Below, piece by piece: positions 47,002-55,954 of a DNA stretch of 64,000 nucleotides; the first letter of the stretch is position 1; each line of letters starts with the position of its first letter. The notes under the pieces are model-generated. The model did no database searches and was not told the DNA's origin. It was given only the letters and a program-made list of their open reading frames with translations. The stretch covers positions 18,520-82,519 of the forward strand of contig NZ_JAHKRM010000049.1 in NCBI RefSeq assembly GCF_019396345.1, read 5' to 3'. The position numbers and the translations under genes were made by a program. This DNA is from Nonomuraea guangzhouensis (GTDB taxonomy: Bacteria; Actinomycetota; Actinomycetes; Streptosporangiales; Streptosporangiaceae).

Positions 47002-49161
47002 TCACATGGCGCCGAGCTCGTCACGCAGGCGCCTGGTCGCGCCGACCACGTTCGCCAGCGCCGCCTCCACCTGCTCGTAGGTACGGGTCTTCAGCCCGCA
47101 GTCCGGGTTCACCCAGACCCGCCCGGCGGGCAGCACCTTCAGCGTCTCGCGCAGCAGCTCCTCCACCTCGGCCTCGCTCGGCACCCGCGGCGAGTGGATG
47201 TCGTAGACACCGGGCCCGAGCCCACGCCCGAAGGAGCCCACCGCCCCCAGGATCCGGGCCCCGGAACGGGCCGACTCGATCGTGGTGACGTCGGCGTCCA
47301 GGCCGTCGATCGCCGCGAGGATCTGGTCGGCGTCCGAATAGCACAGGTGCGTGTGGATCTGGATGCGGTCACTCGCGCCCGAGGTGGCCCTCCGGTACGC
47401 GGCCACGGCCCACTCCAGGTAGTCGGCCTGCGAGGCCCGCCTGAGCGGCAGCAGCTCGCGCAGCGCGGGCTCGTCCACCTGGATGATCGACACGCCCGCC
47501 GCCTCCAGGTCGCGTACCTCGTCCCTGACCGCGTCGGCCACCTGGAACACGACGTCGCGCAGCGGCAGGTCGTCACGGACGAACGACCAGGCGACGATCG
47601 TGACCGGCCCGGTGAGCATGCCCTTGACCGGCTTGTCCGTCAGCGACTGCGCGTGGCGGGCCCACCGCACGGTGATCGGCGCGGGCCGCCCGACGTCGCC
47701 GTGCAGGATCGGCGGCCTGGTGCAGCGCGAGCCGTACGACTGGACCCAGCCGTTGGCGGTGACCGCGAAGCCGTCGAGGTGCTCGGCGAAGTACTGGACC
47801 ATGTCGTTGCGCTCGGGCTCGCCGTGCACGAGGACGTCGAGCCCGAGCCGCTCCTGCAGCCGGATGACCCGCTCGATCTCCGCCTCGACCCGCCGGTCGT
47901 AGCCGGCCTCCTCCAGCGTGCCCGCCACCACGGCCGCGCGGGCCGCGCGCAGCTCGCCGGTCTGCGGGAACGACCCGATCGTGGTGATCGGCAGCGCGGG
48001 CAGCCGCAGGTGCGCGGCCTGCGCCGCGGCGCGCTCCACGTACGGCCCGCGCCCCTCGAACACGACCGGGTCCGCCAGCGCCACCGACGCCGCCGGGGCC
48101 TCGGCGCCCTGGAAGTCGGCGTGCGCCAGCTCGACCACCTCGGCCACCTTCTGCTCGGCGAAGGCCAGCCGTGCCCGCAGCGCCGGGTCGAGCCCGTCTT
48201 CCCCCGCCACGTCGTACGGCACGTGCAGGAGCGAGCACGACGTGCTGACCACCACGTCCGCCGCGTGCTCCCGCACCGCCCGCAGCAGGCTCAGCGCCCG
48301 CCCCGGAGCGGTACGCCACACGTCCCGCCCGGACACCACGCCCGCCACCACGGTCTTGCCCGCCAGCGCCGCGAGCCGGTCCAGGCCGCCGCGCACCAGG
48401 TCCACCCCGATGGCCTCCACCGGCGTCGCGGCCAGGACGGGCAGCGCCTCGCCCAGATCGCCGAAGTAGGAGGCGACGAACAGCCCGGGACGCGAAGGAG
48501 CGGACCCGAGCCGCTCATAGGCGGCCGTGACGGCGGCCAGCTCCTCGGGAGACCGGTCGGCGACCAGCGCGGGCTCGTCGAGCTGCACCCACTCCACGCC
48601 CTCGGCCGCGAGGATCGCCAGCAGCTCCTCGTAGCAGCCCAGCACCTCTTCCAGCCGCTCCAGCGCGCCGGCCAGCAGCAGGAACGTCACCGGACCTATC
48701 ACCACGGGCCGCGTCTCGAAGCCCAGCTCCCGAGCCTGCCGCAGCTCGGCGAGCGGCTTGGCGGCGTCGAGCTCGAACACGGTCTCGGCGTCGATCTCCG
48801 GCACGATGTAGTGGTAGTTCGTGTCGAACCACTTCGTCATCCGCAGCGGCGCCAGCCCGGCGGTGCCCCTGGCCATCGCGAAATAGGGGTCCTCGGCGTC
48901 CAGGTAGCGCCGGGGCACCGCGCCGAGCAGCACGGCCGTGTCCAGCACCTGGTCGTAGAGCGAGAAGGTGTTGGACGGCAGCCCGGCCAGGCCCAGCTCG
49001 GCGAGCCGCCGCCAGGTCCGCTCCCGGAGCTCGGCGCCCGTCTCCTCCAGCTCCGCGCGGGTCGAGCGGCCGTCCCAGTACGACTCCAGCGCCCGCTTCA
49101 GCTCCCTTCGCGGGCCGATCCGCGGATATCCGAGCACGGTGGACCGGGGAAATGACGACAT
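47002..49161 (-). CDS. metE: Cobalamin-independent methionine synthase
   Basis: 719 residues from ATG49161, preceded by GGGAG. N-terminal MetE barrel (STVLGYPRIGPRRELKRALE) and C-terminal catalytic barrel starting near ITTIGSFPQTGELR. Zinc ligands: IHTHLCYSD (His and Cys, about 600-606) and NPDCGLKTR (Cys, about 686). It transfers a methyl group from methyl-tetrahydrofolate (polyglutamyl) to homocysteine. It is slightly short for the family (about 750), with loss in loops rather than motifs. It is divergent from a LysR gene that may regulate it, as MetR does in enterobacteria. Confidence 0.92.
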   Translation of the reverse strand: MSSFPRSTVLGYPRIGPRRELKRALESYWDGRSTRAELEETGAELRERTWRRLAELGLAGLPSNTFSLYDQVLDTAVLLGAVPRRYLDAEDPYFAMARGTAGLAPLRMTKWFDTNYHYIVPEIDAETVFELDAAKPLAELRQARELGFETRPVVIGPVTFLLLAGALERLEEVLGCYEELLAILAAEGVEWVQLDEPALVADRSPEELAAVTAAYERLGSAPSRPGLFVASYFGDLGEALPVLAATPVEAIGVDLVRGGLDRLAALAGKTVVAGVVSGRDVWRTAPGRALSLLRAVREHAADVVVSTSCSLLHVPYDVAGEDGLDPALRARLAFAEQKVAEVVELAHADFQGAEAPAASVALADPVVFEGRGPYVERAAAQAAHLRLPALPITTIGSFPQTGELRAARAAVVAGTLEEAGYDRRVEAEIERVIRLQERLGLDVLVHGEPERNDMVQYFAEHLDGFAVTANGWVQSYGSRCTRPPILHGDVGRPAPITVRWARHAQSLTDKPVKGMLTGPVTIVAWSFVRDDLPLRDVVFQVADAVRDEVRDLEAAGVSIIQVDEPALRELLPLRRASQADYLEWAVAAYRRATSGASDRIQIHTHLCYSDADQILAAIDGLDADVTTIESARSGARILGAVGSFGRGLGPGVYDIHSPRVPSEAEVEELLRETLKVLPAGRVWVNPDCGLKTRTYEQVEAALANVVGATRRLRDELGAM

Positions 49162-49249
49162 CAGGTTGCTCCCTGCGTAAACGACGTGATCGAACGCGGA
49201 GAATCCACCACACCCGCCACCGCTGGTGCATCCTGTATTCGTGCTGCTT

Positions 49250-50089
49250 ATGCTCAAGGAGGTCCAGTGCTTCGCCCGCGTGGCCGCCCGGCTCAGCTTC
49301 TCGGTGGCCGCCGCGGACCTGGGCATGTCCCAGCCCGCCATGAGCCAGGCCATCACCAGGTTGGAGCGCGCCACCGGGACCAGGCTGTTCGACCGGACCG
49401 CCCGCGCGGTGCGGCTCACCGCCGCGGGCAAGGCGCTGCTTCCGCACGCCGACGAGCTGCTGGCCGCCGCCACCGCGTTCGCGGCCGAGGCGGCCCGGCT
49501 GGCTCGGCCGACCATTCACCTCGCTTATCCACCGCTCGTCGGCGCGCTGGCGGCCAGGGTCGCCCGGCGGTTGGCGGGCCGTACTCCGGCCATCGGCGTG
49601 GAGCTCACGGTCGCCGGACGCGGGGTGGCGTCCGACGCGCTGGATCGGGGGGAGGTGTCGGCGGCGATCCTCACCACCCCCGCCCCGGCGCGGTTCGTCA
49701 CCGCCGCCAGGTTCCACGTCTCCGTGGACCAGCTCGCGGTGCCGCTCGGGCACGCGCTGGAGCCGAGGGCCACGATCGCGCCCGATGATCTCGCCGGGCA
49801 GGTGCTGCTCACGCCGGGCAGCCGGGCGTGGGCCGGGCTGCCGGGGCGCTCGCGCATGGTGGCCGACGACGACTTCGCCGCCGCGCTCGACCTCGTCGCG
49901 GCGGGGACCGGGGTGCTGCCGATCCCGCAGCTGCTGGCCAGGACGATCCGCCGCGACGATCTGCGGTTCGTCCCGCTCGACGCGGGTGACCTGCGCATCA
50001 CGTACGCGCTGGCGTGGGCGAGGGAGCGCGTCACGCCGGAGCTGATGGCCCTGGTGCAGGCCGTACAGGACGCTCTGTGGACTAGGTAG
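49250..50089 (+). CDS. LysR-family regulator divergent from metE
   Basis: 279 residues if ATG49250 is used; GTG49241 or GTG49226 would add three or eight. HTH: CFARVAARLSFSVAAADLGM, SQPAMSQAITRLERATGTRL. The effector domain is compact. TGTATT about ten bases upstream could be a -10, giving a leaderless message. Divergence from metE suggests it controls methionine synthesis, but no MetR-type TGAAnnnnnTTCA box is visible in the 88-bp gap. Confidence 0.75.
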   Translation: MLKEVQCFARVAARLSFSVAAADLGMSQPAMSQAITRLERATGTRLFDRTARAVRLTAAGKALLPHADELLAAATAFAAEAARLARPTIHLAYPPLVGALAARVARRLAGRTPAIGVELTVAGRGVASDALDRGEVSAAILTTPAPARFVTAARFHVSVDQLAVPLGHALEPRATIAPDDLAGQVLLTPGSRAWAGLPGRSRMVADDDFAAALDLVAAGTGVLPIPQLLARTIRRDDLRFVPLDAGDLRITYALAWARERVTPELMALVQAVQDALWTR

Positions 50090-50762
50090 CCGGTAAGTTG
50101 CGCAGGGCCTCGCGGCGACTCAGACCCGAGATGCCCTTCGCGCGCACATAGCGGATGACCTCGGCCGGGTTGGTCTTGGCGTATTCGCGTAGCGCCCAGC
50201 CGATCGCCTTGCGGGCGAAGAAGTCGTTGTCCGACAGGCTCGGCTCGATGCAGGCGTAGAGCAGCGCCGTGTCGGTGCGGGCCTTGAACCTGTTCTGGCA
50301 CAGGATCGCGGTGCGGCGCTTCCACAGGTCGCCGTCGCGCGCCCAGTCCAGCATGAGCGGGCGCATCGAGTCGGGGAACGCGGTGAGCAGGCCGCCGATC
50401 CGGTGCGTGGCCAGCTCGTCGACCAGGTCCCACCAGGCGCCGCTGACGATCATCTCCTCGTACATCGGCACCGTGTAGAGCGTCTGGAACTCCCGATAGA
50501 GGTGATAGCCGGTCAGCTCGATCGCCGCATAGCGCTCCTCGCGGTATTCGGCCGCACGCCACAGGCCGAGCACCGCCCGGCGCCACTCGGGCGCCGTGTC
50601 TATGCGGTGCGCCGCGAACACCCGCCGCAGCGCGGCCCGTCGCCGCACCGCCTGGACGCCGAGGAACGGCATGTCGGACTTCATGTACGCACGCATCGTG
50701 GCGGCTTTCGCGGGCTCCGCCGCCTCACGCAGTGCCGTTCGCACCGCCGTACCAAGGCTCAT
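50082..50762 (-). CDS. AlkD-like DNA alkylation repair protein
   Basis: 226 residues of HEAT-like helical repeats: YMKSDMPFLGVQAVRRRAAL near the N-terminus, then YREERYAAIELTGYHLYREF, VDELATHRIGG, SDNDFFARKAIGWALREYAK. AlkD removes bulky or positively charged alkyl purines without base flipping. Its ATG overlaps the kstR2 stop (ATGA), so it is translationally coupled to a steroid regulator. Its last bases overlap the convergent LysR gene. Confidence 0.85.
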   Translation of the reverse strand: MSLGTAVRTALREAAEPAKAATMRAYMKSDMPFLGVQAVRRRAALRRVFAAHRIDTAPEWRRAVLGLWRAAEYREERYAAIELTGYHLYREFQTLYTVPMYEEMIVSGAWWDLVDELATHRIGGLLTAFPDSMRPLMLDWARDGDLWKRRTAILCQNRFKARTDTALLYACIEPSLSDNDFFARKAIGWALREYAKTNPAEVIRYVRAKGISGLSRREALRNLPAT

Positions 50763-51439
50763 GCCTGCTGGCTGGTCCGCTCACCCGTGGCCAGGCCGTC
50801 GAAGAGCACGGTGATGTAGTGCTCGGCCAGGCCGGTCGTGTTGAGCCGGCCGCCGGGGCGGAACCAGCGCACCGCCACCCAGATCGTGTCGCGGATCATC
50901 CGGTAGGTGAGCTTCGGGTCGACGTCGGCGCGGAACTGCCCGGCCGCCTGGCCGGCCTTGATCTGGGCGACCCAGATCTGCTCGACCTCGTCCTCGGCCT
51001 TGACCAGGTAGTTGAACCGCTCGAACTGCCGCAGATAGTTCCAGTCGTTCTGCATCACGGTGATCGCGGCGCGGTGCGGCTCCAGCGTGCCGAAACCGAT
51101 GCGCACCATCTCCGACAGGGTCGAGCGCGGGTCCGCGCCCGAGCCGATCGCCGTGCGGTAGCGGGCGACCAGGTCGTCGAGGAAGGTGGAGAGCACCTCG
51201 TCGACGATCGTCTCCTTGGAGTCGAAATGATGATAGAGACTTCCCGAGAGGATGCCCGCCTCATCGGCGATCTCGCGTACGGTCGTGGCCTGGAAGCCCT
51301 TGCGGGCGAAGAGTTCCGCGGCGAGCTTGACGAGGTGGTCACGGCGCTCCGACGCCGGTCCCGACGAGGTCGCGCGCTGACGCTTCGCCGGGGCGGTCGT
51401 GCTCTGCCCGGAGTTCTTTCGCGTTGTCACGCCTCCCAT
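50759..51439 (-). CDS. kstR2: KstR2-type TetR repressor of the HIP locus
   Basis: 226 residues with a basic N-terminal extension of about 30. HTH: HLVKLAAELFARKGFQATTV, REIADEAGILSGSLYHHFDS. The C-terminal LTYRMIRDTIWVAVRWFRPG closely resembles mycobacterial KstR2, which represses the C/D-ring (HIP) genes and is released by HIP-CoA. Two KstR2-type boxes lie in the 89-bp gap to fadA6. The adjacency to fadA6, ipdABC and echA20 homologues makes the assignment firm. Confidence 0.82.
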   Translation of the reverse strand: MGGVTTRKNSGQSTTAPAKRQRATSSGPASERRDHLVKLAAELFARKGFQATTVREIADEAGILSGSLYHHFDSKETIVDEVLSTFLDDLVARYRTAIGSGADPRSTLSEMVRIGFGTLEPHRAAITVMQNDWNYLRQFERFNYLVKAEDEVEQIWVAQIKAGQAAGQFRADVDPKLTYRMIRDTIWVAVRWFRPGGRLNTTGLAEHYITVLFDGLATGERTSQQA

Positions 51440-51451
51440 TATGAGCCCTCA

Positions 51452-51465
51452 GACAATCGCTTGTT
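51452..51465 (-). promoter_or_regulatory. KstR2-type box upstream of kstR2
   Basis: GACAATCGCTTGTT matches AnCAAGnnCTTGnT at eight of ten fixed positions. It is 12 bp from the kstR2 ATG, so autoregulation is likely. Confidence 0.55.
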
Positions 51466-51503
51466 CACCGAACCCGCCCAGCTCACCCGGCGTTCCGCAT
51501 GCG

Positions 51504-51528
51504 ACCAAGCGCTTGCTACGATGCGGGG
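51504..51528 (+). promoter_or_regulatory. Perfect KstR2 box and leaderless promoter of fadA6
   Basis: ACCAAGCGCTTGCT (51504-51517) matches the KstR2 consensus at all ten fixed positions. The -10 TACGAT (51517-51522) overlaps its last base, and transcription would start at or next to GTG51529. Repressor binding would therefore cover the core promoter. Confidence 0.75.
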
Positions 51529-52680
51529 GTGAACGAGGCATACATCGTCGGCGCGGTCAGGACCCCGGTCGGGCGCAAGAACGGCGGCCTCGCCCGGGCC
51601 CACCCCGCCGACCTCGGCGCGCACGTGCTCGAAGAGCTGATGACCCGCACGGGCGCCGATCCGGCGGCTGTTGCGGACGTCATATTCGGCTGCGTCGACA
51701 CCATCGGACCGCAGGCCGGCGACATCGCCCGCACCTGCTGGCTGGCCGCCGGGCTGCCGGAGGAGGTGCCCGGCGTCACGATCGACCGCCAGTGCGGCTC
51801 CTCGCAGCAGGCGCTGCACTTCGCCGCCCAGGCCGTGCTCTCCGGCACGAGCGACCTCGTGGTGGCCGGCGGCGTACAGAACATGAGCATGATCCCCATC
51901 TCCTCGGCCATGCTCGCCGGGCGCCCCCTGGGCCACGACACCCCCTTCGGCGGCTCCAAGGGCTGGCTCTCCCGGTACGGCACGCAGGAGGTCTCCCAGT
52001 TCACCGGAGCCGAACAGATCGCCGCCAAGTGGGACATCTCCCGGCAGGACATGGAGGCGTTCGCCTACGAATCGCACCGGCGGGCCATCGCCGCCATCGA
52101 CGACGGCCGCTTCGCGGACCAGCTCACCCCCTACGAAGGCGTCACCACCGACGAGGGGCCGCGCCGCGACACCACTCCGGCCAAGATGGCCGGGCTCAAG
52201 CCCCTGGTCGAGGACGGGCGCCTCACCGCGGCCCTGGCCTCGCAGATCTCCGACGGCGCCGCCGCCCTGCTCATCGCGTCGCCGCGGGCCGTACAAGATC
52301 ATGGGCTCCGCCCGCGCGCCCGCGTGCACCACCTGTCGGTACGCGGCGGCGACCCGATCATGATGCTCTCGGCGCCGATCCCCGCCACGGAGCACGCGCT
52401 GCGCAAGGCCGGGATGGCGATCGGCGACATCGACGTCGTGGAGATCAACGAGGCGTTCGCCTCGGTCGTGCTCGCCTGGCTGAAGGAGAGCGGCGCCGAC
52501 CCCGCCAGGGTCAACCCGAACGGCGGCGCGATCGCGCTCGGTCACCCGCTCGGCGCGACCGGCGCGGTCCTGGCCGTGAAGCTGCTGCACGAACTGGAGC
52601 GGACCGGCGGCAGGTACGGCCTGCAGACGATGTGCGAAGGAGGTGGCCAGGCGAACGTCACCATCATCGAGCGCCTATGA
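51529..52680 (+). CDS. fadA6: Steroid C/D-ring thiolase FadA6
   Basis: 383 residues from GTG51529; an in-frame ATG at 51499 would translate the operator and is rejected. Thiolase motifs: nucleophile Cys89 in TIDRQCGSSQQALHFAAQAV, VEINEAFASVV, GHPLGATGAV, and the late Cys in TMCEGGGQAN. AYIVGAVRTPVGRKNGGLAR and PISSAM resemble mycobacterial FadA6, which cleaves a beta-ketoacyl-CoA formed after opening the last steroid rings. It is divergent from kstR2. Two unrelated genes separate it from ipdC. Confidence 0.85.
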   Translation: MNEAYIVGAVRTPVGRKNGGLARAHPADLGAHVLEELMTRTGADPAAVADVIFGCVDTIGPQAGDIARTCWLAAGLPEEVPGVTIDRQCGSSQQALHFAAQAVLSGTSDLVVAGGVQNMSMIPISSAMLAGRPLGHDTPFGGSKGWLSRYGTQEVSQFTGAEQIAAKWDISRQDMEAFAYESHRRAIAAIDDGRFADQLTPYEGVTTDEGPRRDTTPAKMAGLKPLVEDGRLTAALASQISDGAAALLIASPRAVQDHGLRPRARVHHLSVRGGDPIMMLSAPIPATEHALRKAGMAIGDIDVVEINEAFASVVLAWLKESGADPARVNPNGGAIALGHPLGATGAVLAVKLLHELERTGGRYGLQTMCEGGGQANVTIIERL

Positions 52681-52701
52681 CGTCCGAAAATACCTCTAGC
52701 A

Positions 52702-52720
52702 AATAGGAAACTTTCCTATT
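52702..52720 (+). promoter_or_regulatory. Perfect 9-bp inverted repeat upstream of the GH3 gene
   Basis: AATAGGAAACTTTCCTATT has two perfect 9-bp arms around one base, unusually AT-rich here. A likely -10 (TAGATT, 52720-52725) abuts it, and transcription would start at ATG52733. It is an operator for a sugar-type repressor (LacI, GntR or ROK); which one cannot be told. Confidence 0.65.
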
Positions 52721-52732
52721 AGATTTCGGATC

Positions 52733-54211
52733 ATGCTCAAGAGTGGTGACCTGCTGTGCCTTGCCGACGCCGTACTCCTGCCCGGGTTCGAGGGGCGGAC
52801 CCCGCCCGACTGGGTCCGCCGCCGGCTGGGGGAGGGGCTGGCCGGGGTGGTGCTGTTCACCCGCAACATCACGGGACCGGCCCAGGTCGCCGAGCTGACC
52901 GCCGCCCTGCGCGCGGAGAACCCGGCCGTGCTGGTCGGCATCGACGAGGAGTCGGGCGAGGTGACCAGGCTGGAGGTCGCCACCGGCAGCAGCCGGCCCG
53001 GCGCCCACGCGCTCGGTGTCGTCGACGACGTGACGCTGACCGAGGCCCTGGCCAGGGATCTCGGCGGGGAGCTGGCCGCCGCGGGCATCACGATCGACTT
53101 CGCCCCCTCGGCCGACGTGAACTCCAACCCCGACAACCCCGTCATCGGCCTGCGCTCCTTCGGCGCCGACGCCGCCCTGGTCTCCCGGCACACCCGGGCG
53201 TTCGTCCGCGGCCTGCAGTCCGCCGGGGTGGCCGCCTGCGCCAAGCACTTCCCCGGCCACGGTGACACCTCGATGGACTCCCACCACGGCCTGCCCGTGG
53301 TCGCCACCGACGGGATCGAATCCGCGCTGACTCCGTTCCGCGCCGCGATCAGGGAAGGCGTCAAGGCCGTCATGACGGGCCACCTGCTGGTGCCCGCGTA
53401 CGACGCCGTCCTGCCCGCCACGCTCAGCCCCAAGGTCCTCACCGGGCTGCTCCGCGAGGAGCTGGGTTTCGACGGCCTGATCGTCACCGATGGCATCGAG
53501 ATGACCGCCGTCTCCGGGGCGTACGGCATCGGTGGCGCCGCCGCGCGGGCGATCGCCGCCGGGGCCGACGCGATCTGCGTCGGCGGCGAGCACGCCGACG
53601 AGGCGACCGCCGTCGAGGTGCGCGACGCGATCGCCGAGGCCGTACGCACCGGGCTGCTGCCGGAGGAACGCCTGGCCGACGCCGCGCGCCGGGTCGGCGA
53701 GCTGGCCGCCTGGACCGCGTCCGCCGGCGCCCCGGTGCCCGAGGACGGCTACCTCGGCCTCACCGCGGCCCGCCGCGCGATCAGGGTGACCCGCCGCACG
53801 AACGCCCCCGTCCTGCCGCTGACCGCCGCGCCCCACGTGGTGGAGCTGACCCCCGAGATGAACCTGGCCATCGACAAGAACACCCCGTGGGGGGTCGGCG
53901 AGCCGCTGGCCGAACTGCTGCCCGGCACCGCCGTCACCCGGCTGGCGGCCGGCGAGGCGACCGGGGCCGTGATCGAGCGGCTCATCGCCGGCGCCGACGG
54001 ACGCCCCCTCGTCGTCGTGGTCCGCGACGCGCACCGCCACCCCTGGCAGAGCGAGGCGCTACGGCACCTGCTCAGCGCCCGCCCCGACACCGTGGTGGTC
54101 GAGATGGGCCTGCCCGCCCGCTCCGACCTGGGCGCCGTACACATCGCCACGTACGGCTCGGCCAGGGTCTGCGGCCAGGCCGCCGCCGAAGTGATCACCG
54201 GTACCCTTTGA
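52733..54211 (+). CDS. GH3 beta-N-acetylhexosaminidase (NagZ-like)
   Basis: 492 residues. GH3 barrel with the NagZ signature KHFPGHGDTSMDSHHGLPVV (171-190) and nucleophile Asp253 in GLIVTDGIEMTAVSG. A C-terminal extension (about 345-492) resembles the GH3 alpha/beta sandwich. No signal peptide is seen, so it acts in the cytosol, probably releasing GlcNAc from imported chitobiose or muropeptides. That links it to the two amino-sugar modules rather than to the steroid genes around it. It is likely leaderless behind the palindrome at 52702. Confidence 0.82.
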   Translation: MLKSGDLLCLADAVLLPGFEGRTPPDWVRRRLGEGLAGVVLFTRNITGPAQVAELTAALRAENPAVLVGIDEESGEVTRLEVATGSSRPGAHALGVVDDVTLTEALARDLGGELAAAGITIDFAPSADVNSNPDNPVIGLRSFGADAALVSRHTRAFVRGLQSAGVAACAKHFPGHGDTSMDSHHGLPVVATDGIESALTPFRAAIREGVKAVMTGHLLVPAYDAVLPATLSPKVLTGLLREELGFDGLIVTDGIEMTAVSGAYGIGGAAARAIAAGADAICVGGEHADEATAVEVRDAIAEAVRTGLLPEERLADAARRVGELAAWTASAGAPVPEDGYLGLTAARRAIRVTRRTNAPVLPLTAAPHVVELTPEMNLAIDKNTPWGVGEPLAELLPGTAVTRLAAGEATGAVIERLIAGADGRPLVVVVRDAHRHPWQSEALRHLLSARPDTVVVEMGLPARSDLGAVHIATYGSARVCGQAAAEVITGTL

Positions 54212-54215
54212 CACC

Positions 54216-54887
54216 GTGAACTTCGAAGACGAGGACCTCTCCTACAGCACGCTGACCGACCGGCTCGCCCCGGACGAGACCCACGTCTTCCGCAACTGCG
54301 ACCTGACCGAGGCCGATCTCCGGCGGGCGCCGCTGGCCGACGCCCGCTTCGAGTCGTGCGTGCTGGACCAGGCCGACTTCCGCCGGGCCGACCTCGACAG
54401 CGCGGTGTTCTCGGGCGGCGGCGGGATGCGGATCAGGTTCAACGACGCCGAGCTCATCGACGTGGCGTTCACCGACGTCGACCTGTCCTCCGCGCAGTTC
54501 GGCGGGGCGCTGGTGACCGACGTGACCTTCACCGGGTGCCGCATGATCGGCGCCTCGCTCACCGGGGCGCGGGGCACCGGTTTCAAGGTCACCCGGTCCA
54601 ACCTGACCATGGCCAACCTCGGCGGCTGCTCGCTGCGCGGAGAGTTCATCGAGGGGGTCCGCTTCGACGACGCCGACCTGTCGGGCTGCGACTTCACCGA
54701 GGCGACGTTCAGCGACTGCCGGTTGCGCGGCAGCAAGCTGCTCAAGACCGTGTTCGTCAAGGCCGACCTGCGCGGCGCCGACCTGGGCGAGCCCGACGAC
54801 GCCAAGCTGCGCGCCTACGCGGGGGCGACGATCAACCAGGCCCAGGCGGCCGCCATCCTGGCCGCCCGCGGCATCACGGTGCTCTGA
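54216..54887 (+). CDS. Pentapeptide-repeat protein
   Basis: 223 residues from GTG54216, four bases after the GH3 stop. Pentapeptide A(D/N)Lxx units run through most of it (CDLTEADLRRAPLADARFES, SNLTMANLGGCSLRG, DDADLSGCDFTEATFSDCRL, KADLRGADLGE), forming a right-handed beta-helix. Some such proteins mimic DNA and protect gyrase (Qnr, MfpA). There is a short non-repeat C-terminal helix (about 195-223). Function is unknown; it is co-transcribed with the GH3 gene. Confidence 0.8.
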   Translation: MNFEDEDLSYSTLTDRLAPDETHVFRNCDLTEADLRRAPLADARFESCVLDQADFRRADLDSAVFSGGGGMRIRFNDAELIDVAFTDVDLSSAQFGGALVTDVTFTGCRMIGASLTGARGTGFKVTRSNLTMANLGGCSLRGEFIEGVRFDDADLSGCDFTEATFSDCRLRGSKLLKTVFVKADLRGADLGEPDDAKLRAYAGATINQAQAAAILAARGITVL

Positions 54888-55902
54888 GCGCTTCCAGTAC
54901 GGCCGCCGCCTCCGACATGACGCGGTCGATCAGCTCCTGACAGGACGGCAGGTCGTCGAGCACCCCGACCACCTGCCCGGAGGCCATCACCCCCAGGTCG
55001 GCCCGTCCCTCGACCATGGCGGCCCGCAGCAGCACCGGCGTGTTGGCCGCCTGCAGCACCTGCGCCCAGGTCAGGTCGCGGCCGTGCCGCATCCGGCGCC
55101 CCTCGCGGAGCATCTGGGCCCACGTCAGCCCCGACAGCCGCTTGAACCTGGCGCCGTTGACCACGGCCCTGAGCAGCCGCGAACGCTCCAGCGACTCCAC
55201 GAACGGCGTCCTGAGCACCCGGTGCGGCACCCCGTCGACCTTGGTGGTGACCAGCGTGTCGGCCGTCGCCAGGTAGACCTTCTTCACCTCGTCCGGCACC
55301 GGCGAGTCGCTCGTCAGCAGGAACCGGGTGCCCATCGCGATGCCGCACGCCCCGTACGCCAGCGCCGCCACCAGCCCACGCCCGTCGAAGAACCCGCCCG
55401 CGGCGATCACCGGGATGTCCACCGCGTCCACCACCTGGGGGAGCAGCAGTGTCGTCGCGACCGGCCCGGTGTGCCCGCCGCCCTCGCCGCCCTGCACGAT
55501 CACCGCGTCCACGCCCCAGGCGGCGACCTTCTCCGCGTGCCGGCGCGCGCCCACCGAGGGGATCGTGACCACGCCCGCGTCCTTCAACCGGTCGATCAGC
55601 TCCCGCCGCGGCGCCAGCGCGAACGACGCCACCCGCACGCCCGCACGGATCATCACCTCGACCCGTTCGGCCGCGTCGTCGGCGTCGGAGCGGATGTTGA
55701 CCCCGAAGGGGGCGTCCGTGCGTTCGCGCACGCTGTCGATCGCCTCGGCCATCTCGCCGACGGACATCGTCGCGGCCGCGATGATCCCGAGCCCGCCCGC
55801 CTCGGACGTGGCCGCCGCGAGCCGCGCGCCCGCGACGTACCCCATCCCGGTCTGCACGATCGGATACCGGCACCCCACCAGGTCCGTCAGCGCGGTCCTC
55901 AT
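54874..55902 (-). CDS. ipdC: IpdC-like FMN-dependent reductase (HIP pathway)
   Basis: 342 residues, nitronate-monooxygenase-like barrel: YPIVQTGMGYVAGARLAAAT, VDAVIVQGGEGGGHTGPVAT, IPVIAAGGFFDGRGLVAALA, ACGIAMGTRFLLTSDSP. In M. tuberculosis IpdC acts on a HIC-CoA intermediate before ring opening. Synteny with ipdB, ipdA and echA20 supports the name. It is 52 bp downstream of ipdB, and its 3' end overlaps the pentapeptide gene by 14 bp. Confidence 0.8.
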   Translation of the reverse strand: MRTALTDLVGCRYPIVQTGMGYVAGARLAAATSEAGGLGIIAAATMSVGEMAEAIDSVRERTDAPFGVNIRSDADDAAERVEVMIRAGVRVASFALAPRRELIDRLKDAGVVTIPSVGARRHAEKVAAWGVDAVIVQGGEGGGHTGPVATTLLLPQVVDAVDIPVIAAGGFFDGRGLVAALAYGACGIAMGTRFLLTSDSPVPDEVKKVYLATADTLVTTKVDGVPHRVLRTPFVESLERSRLLRAVVNGARFKRLSGLTWAQMLREGRRMRHGRDLTWAQVLQAANTPVLLRAAMVEGRADLGVMASGQVVGVLDDLPSCQELIDRVMSEAAAVLEALRAP

Positions 55903-55954
55903 AGTGGGATCTCCGGGCCGCTCCGCGCGGTCCCGCCGCCGCTCAGCGCCGCCC

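Noticed and set aside
49162..49249. Cobalamin or SAM riboswitch upstream of metE
   Set aside because: The gap to the divergent LysR gene is only about 88 bp and no conserved riboswitch core such as a B12 box is visible.
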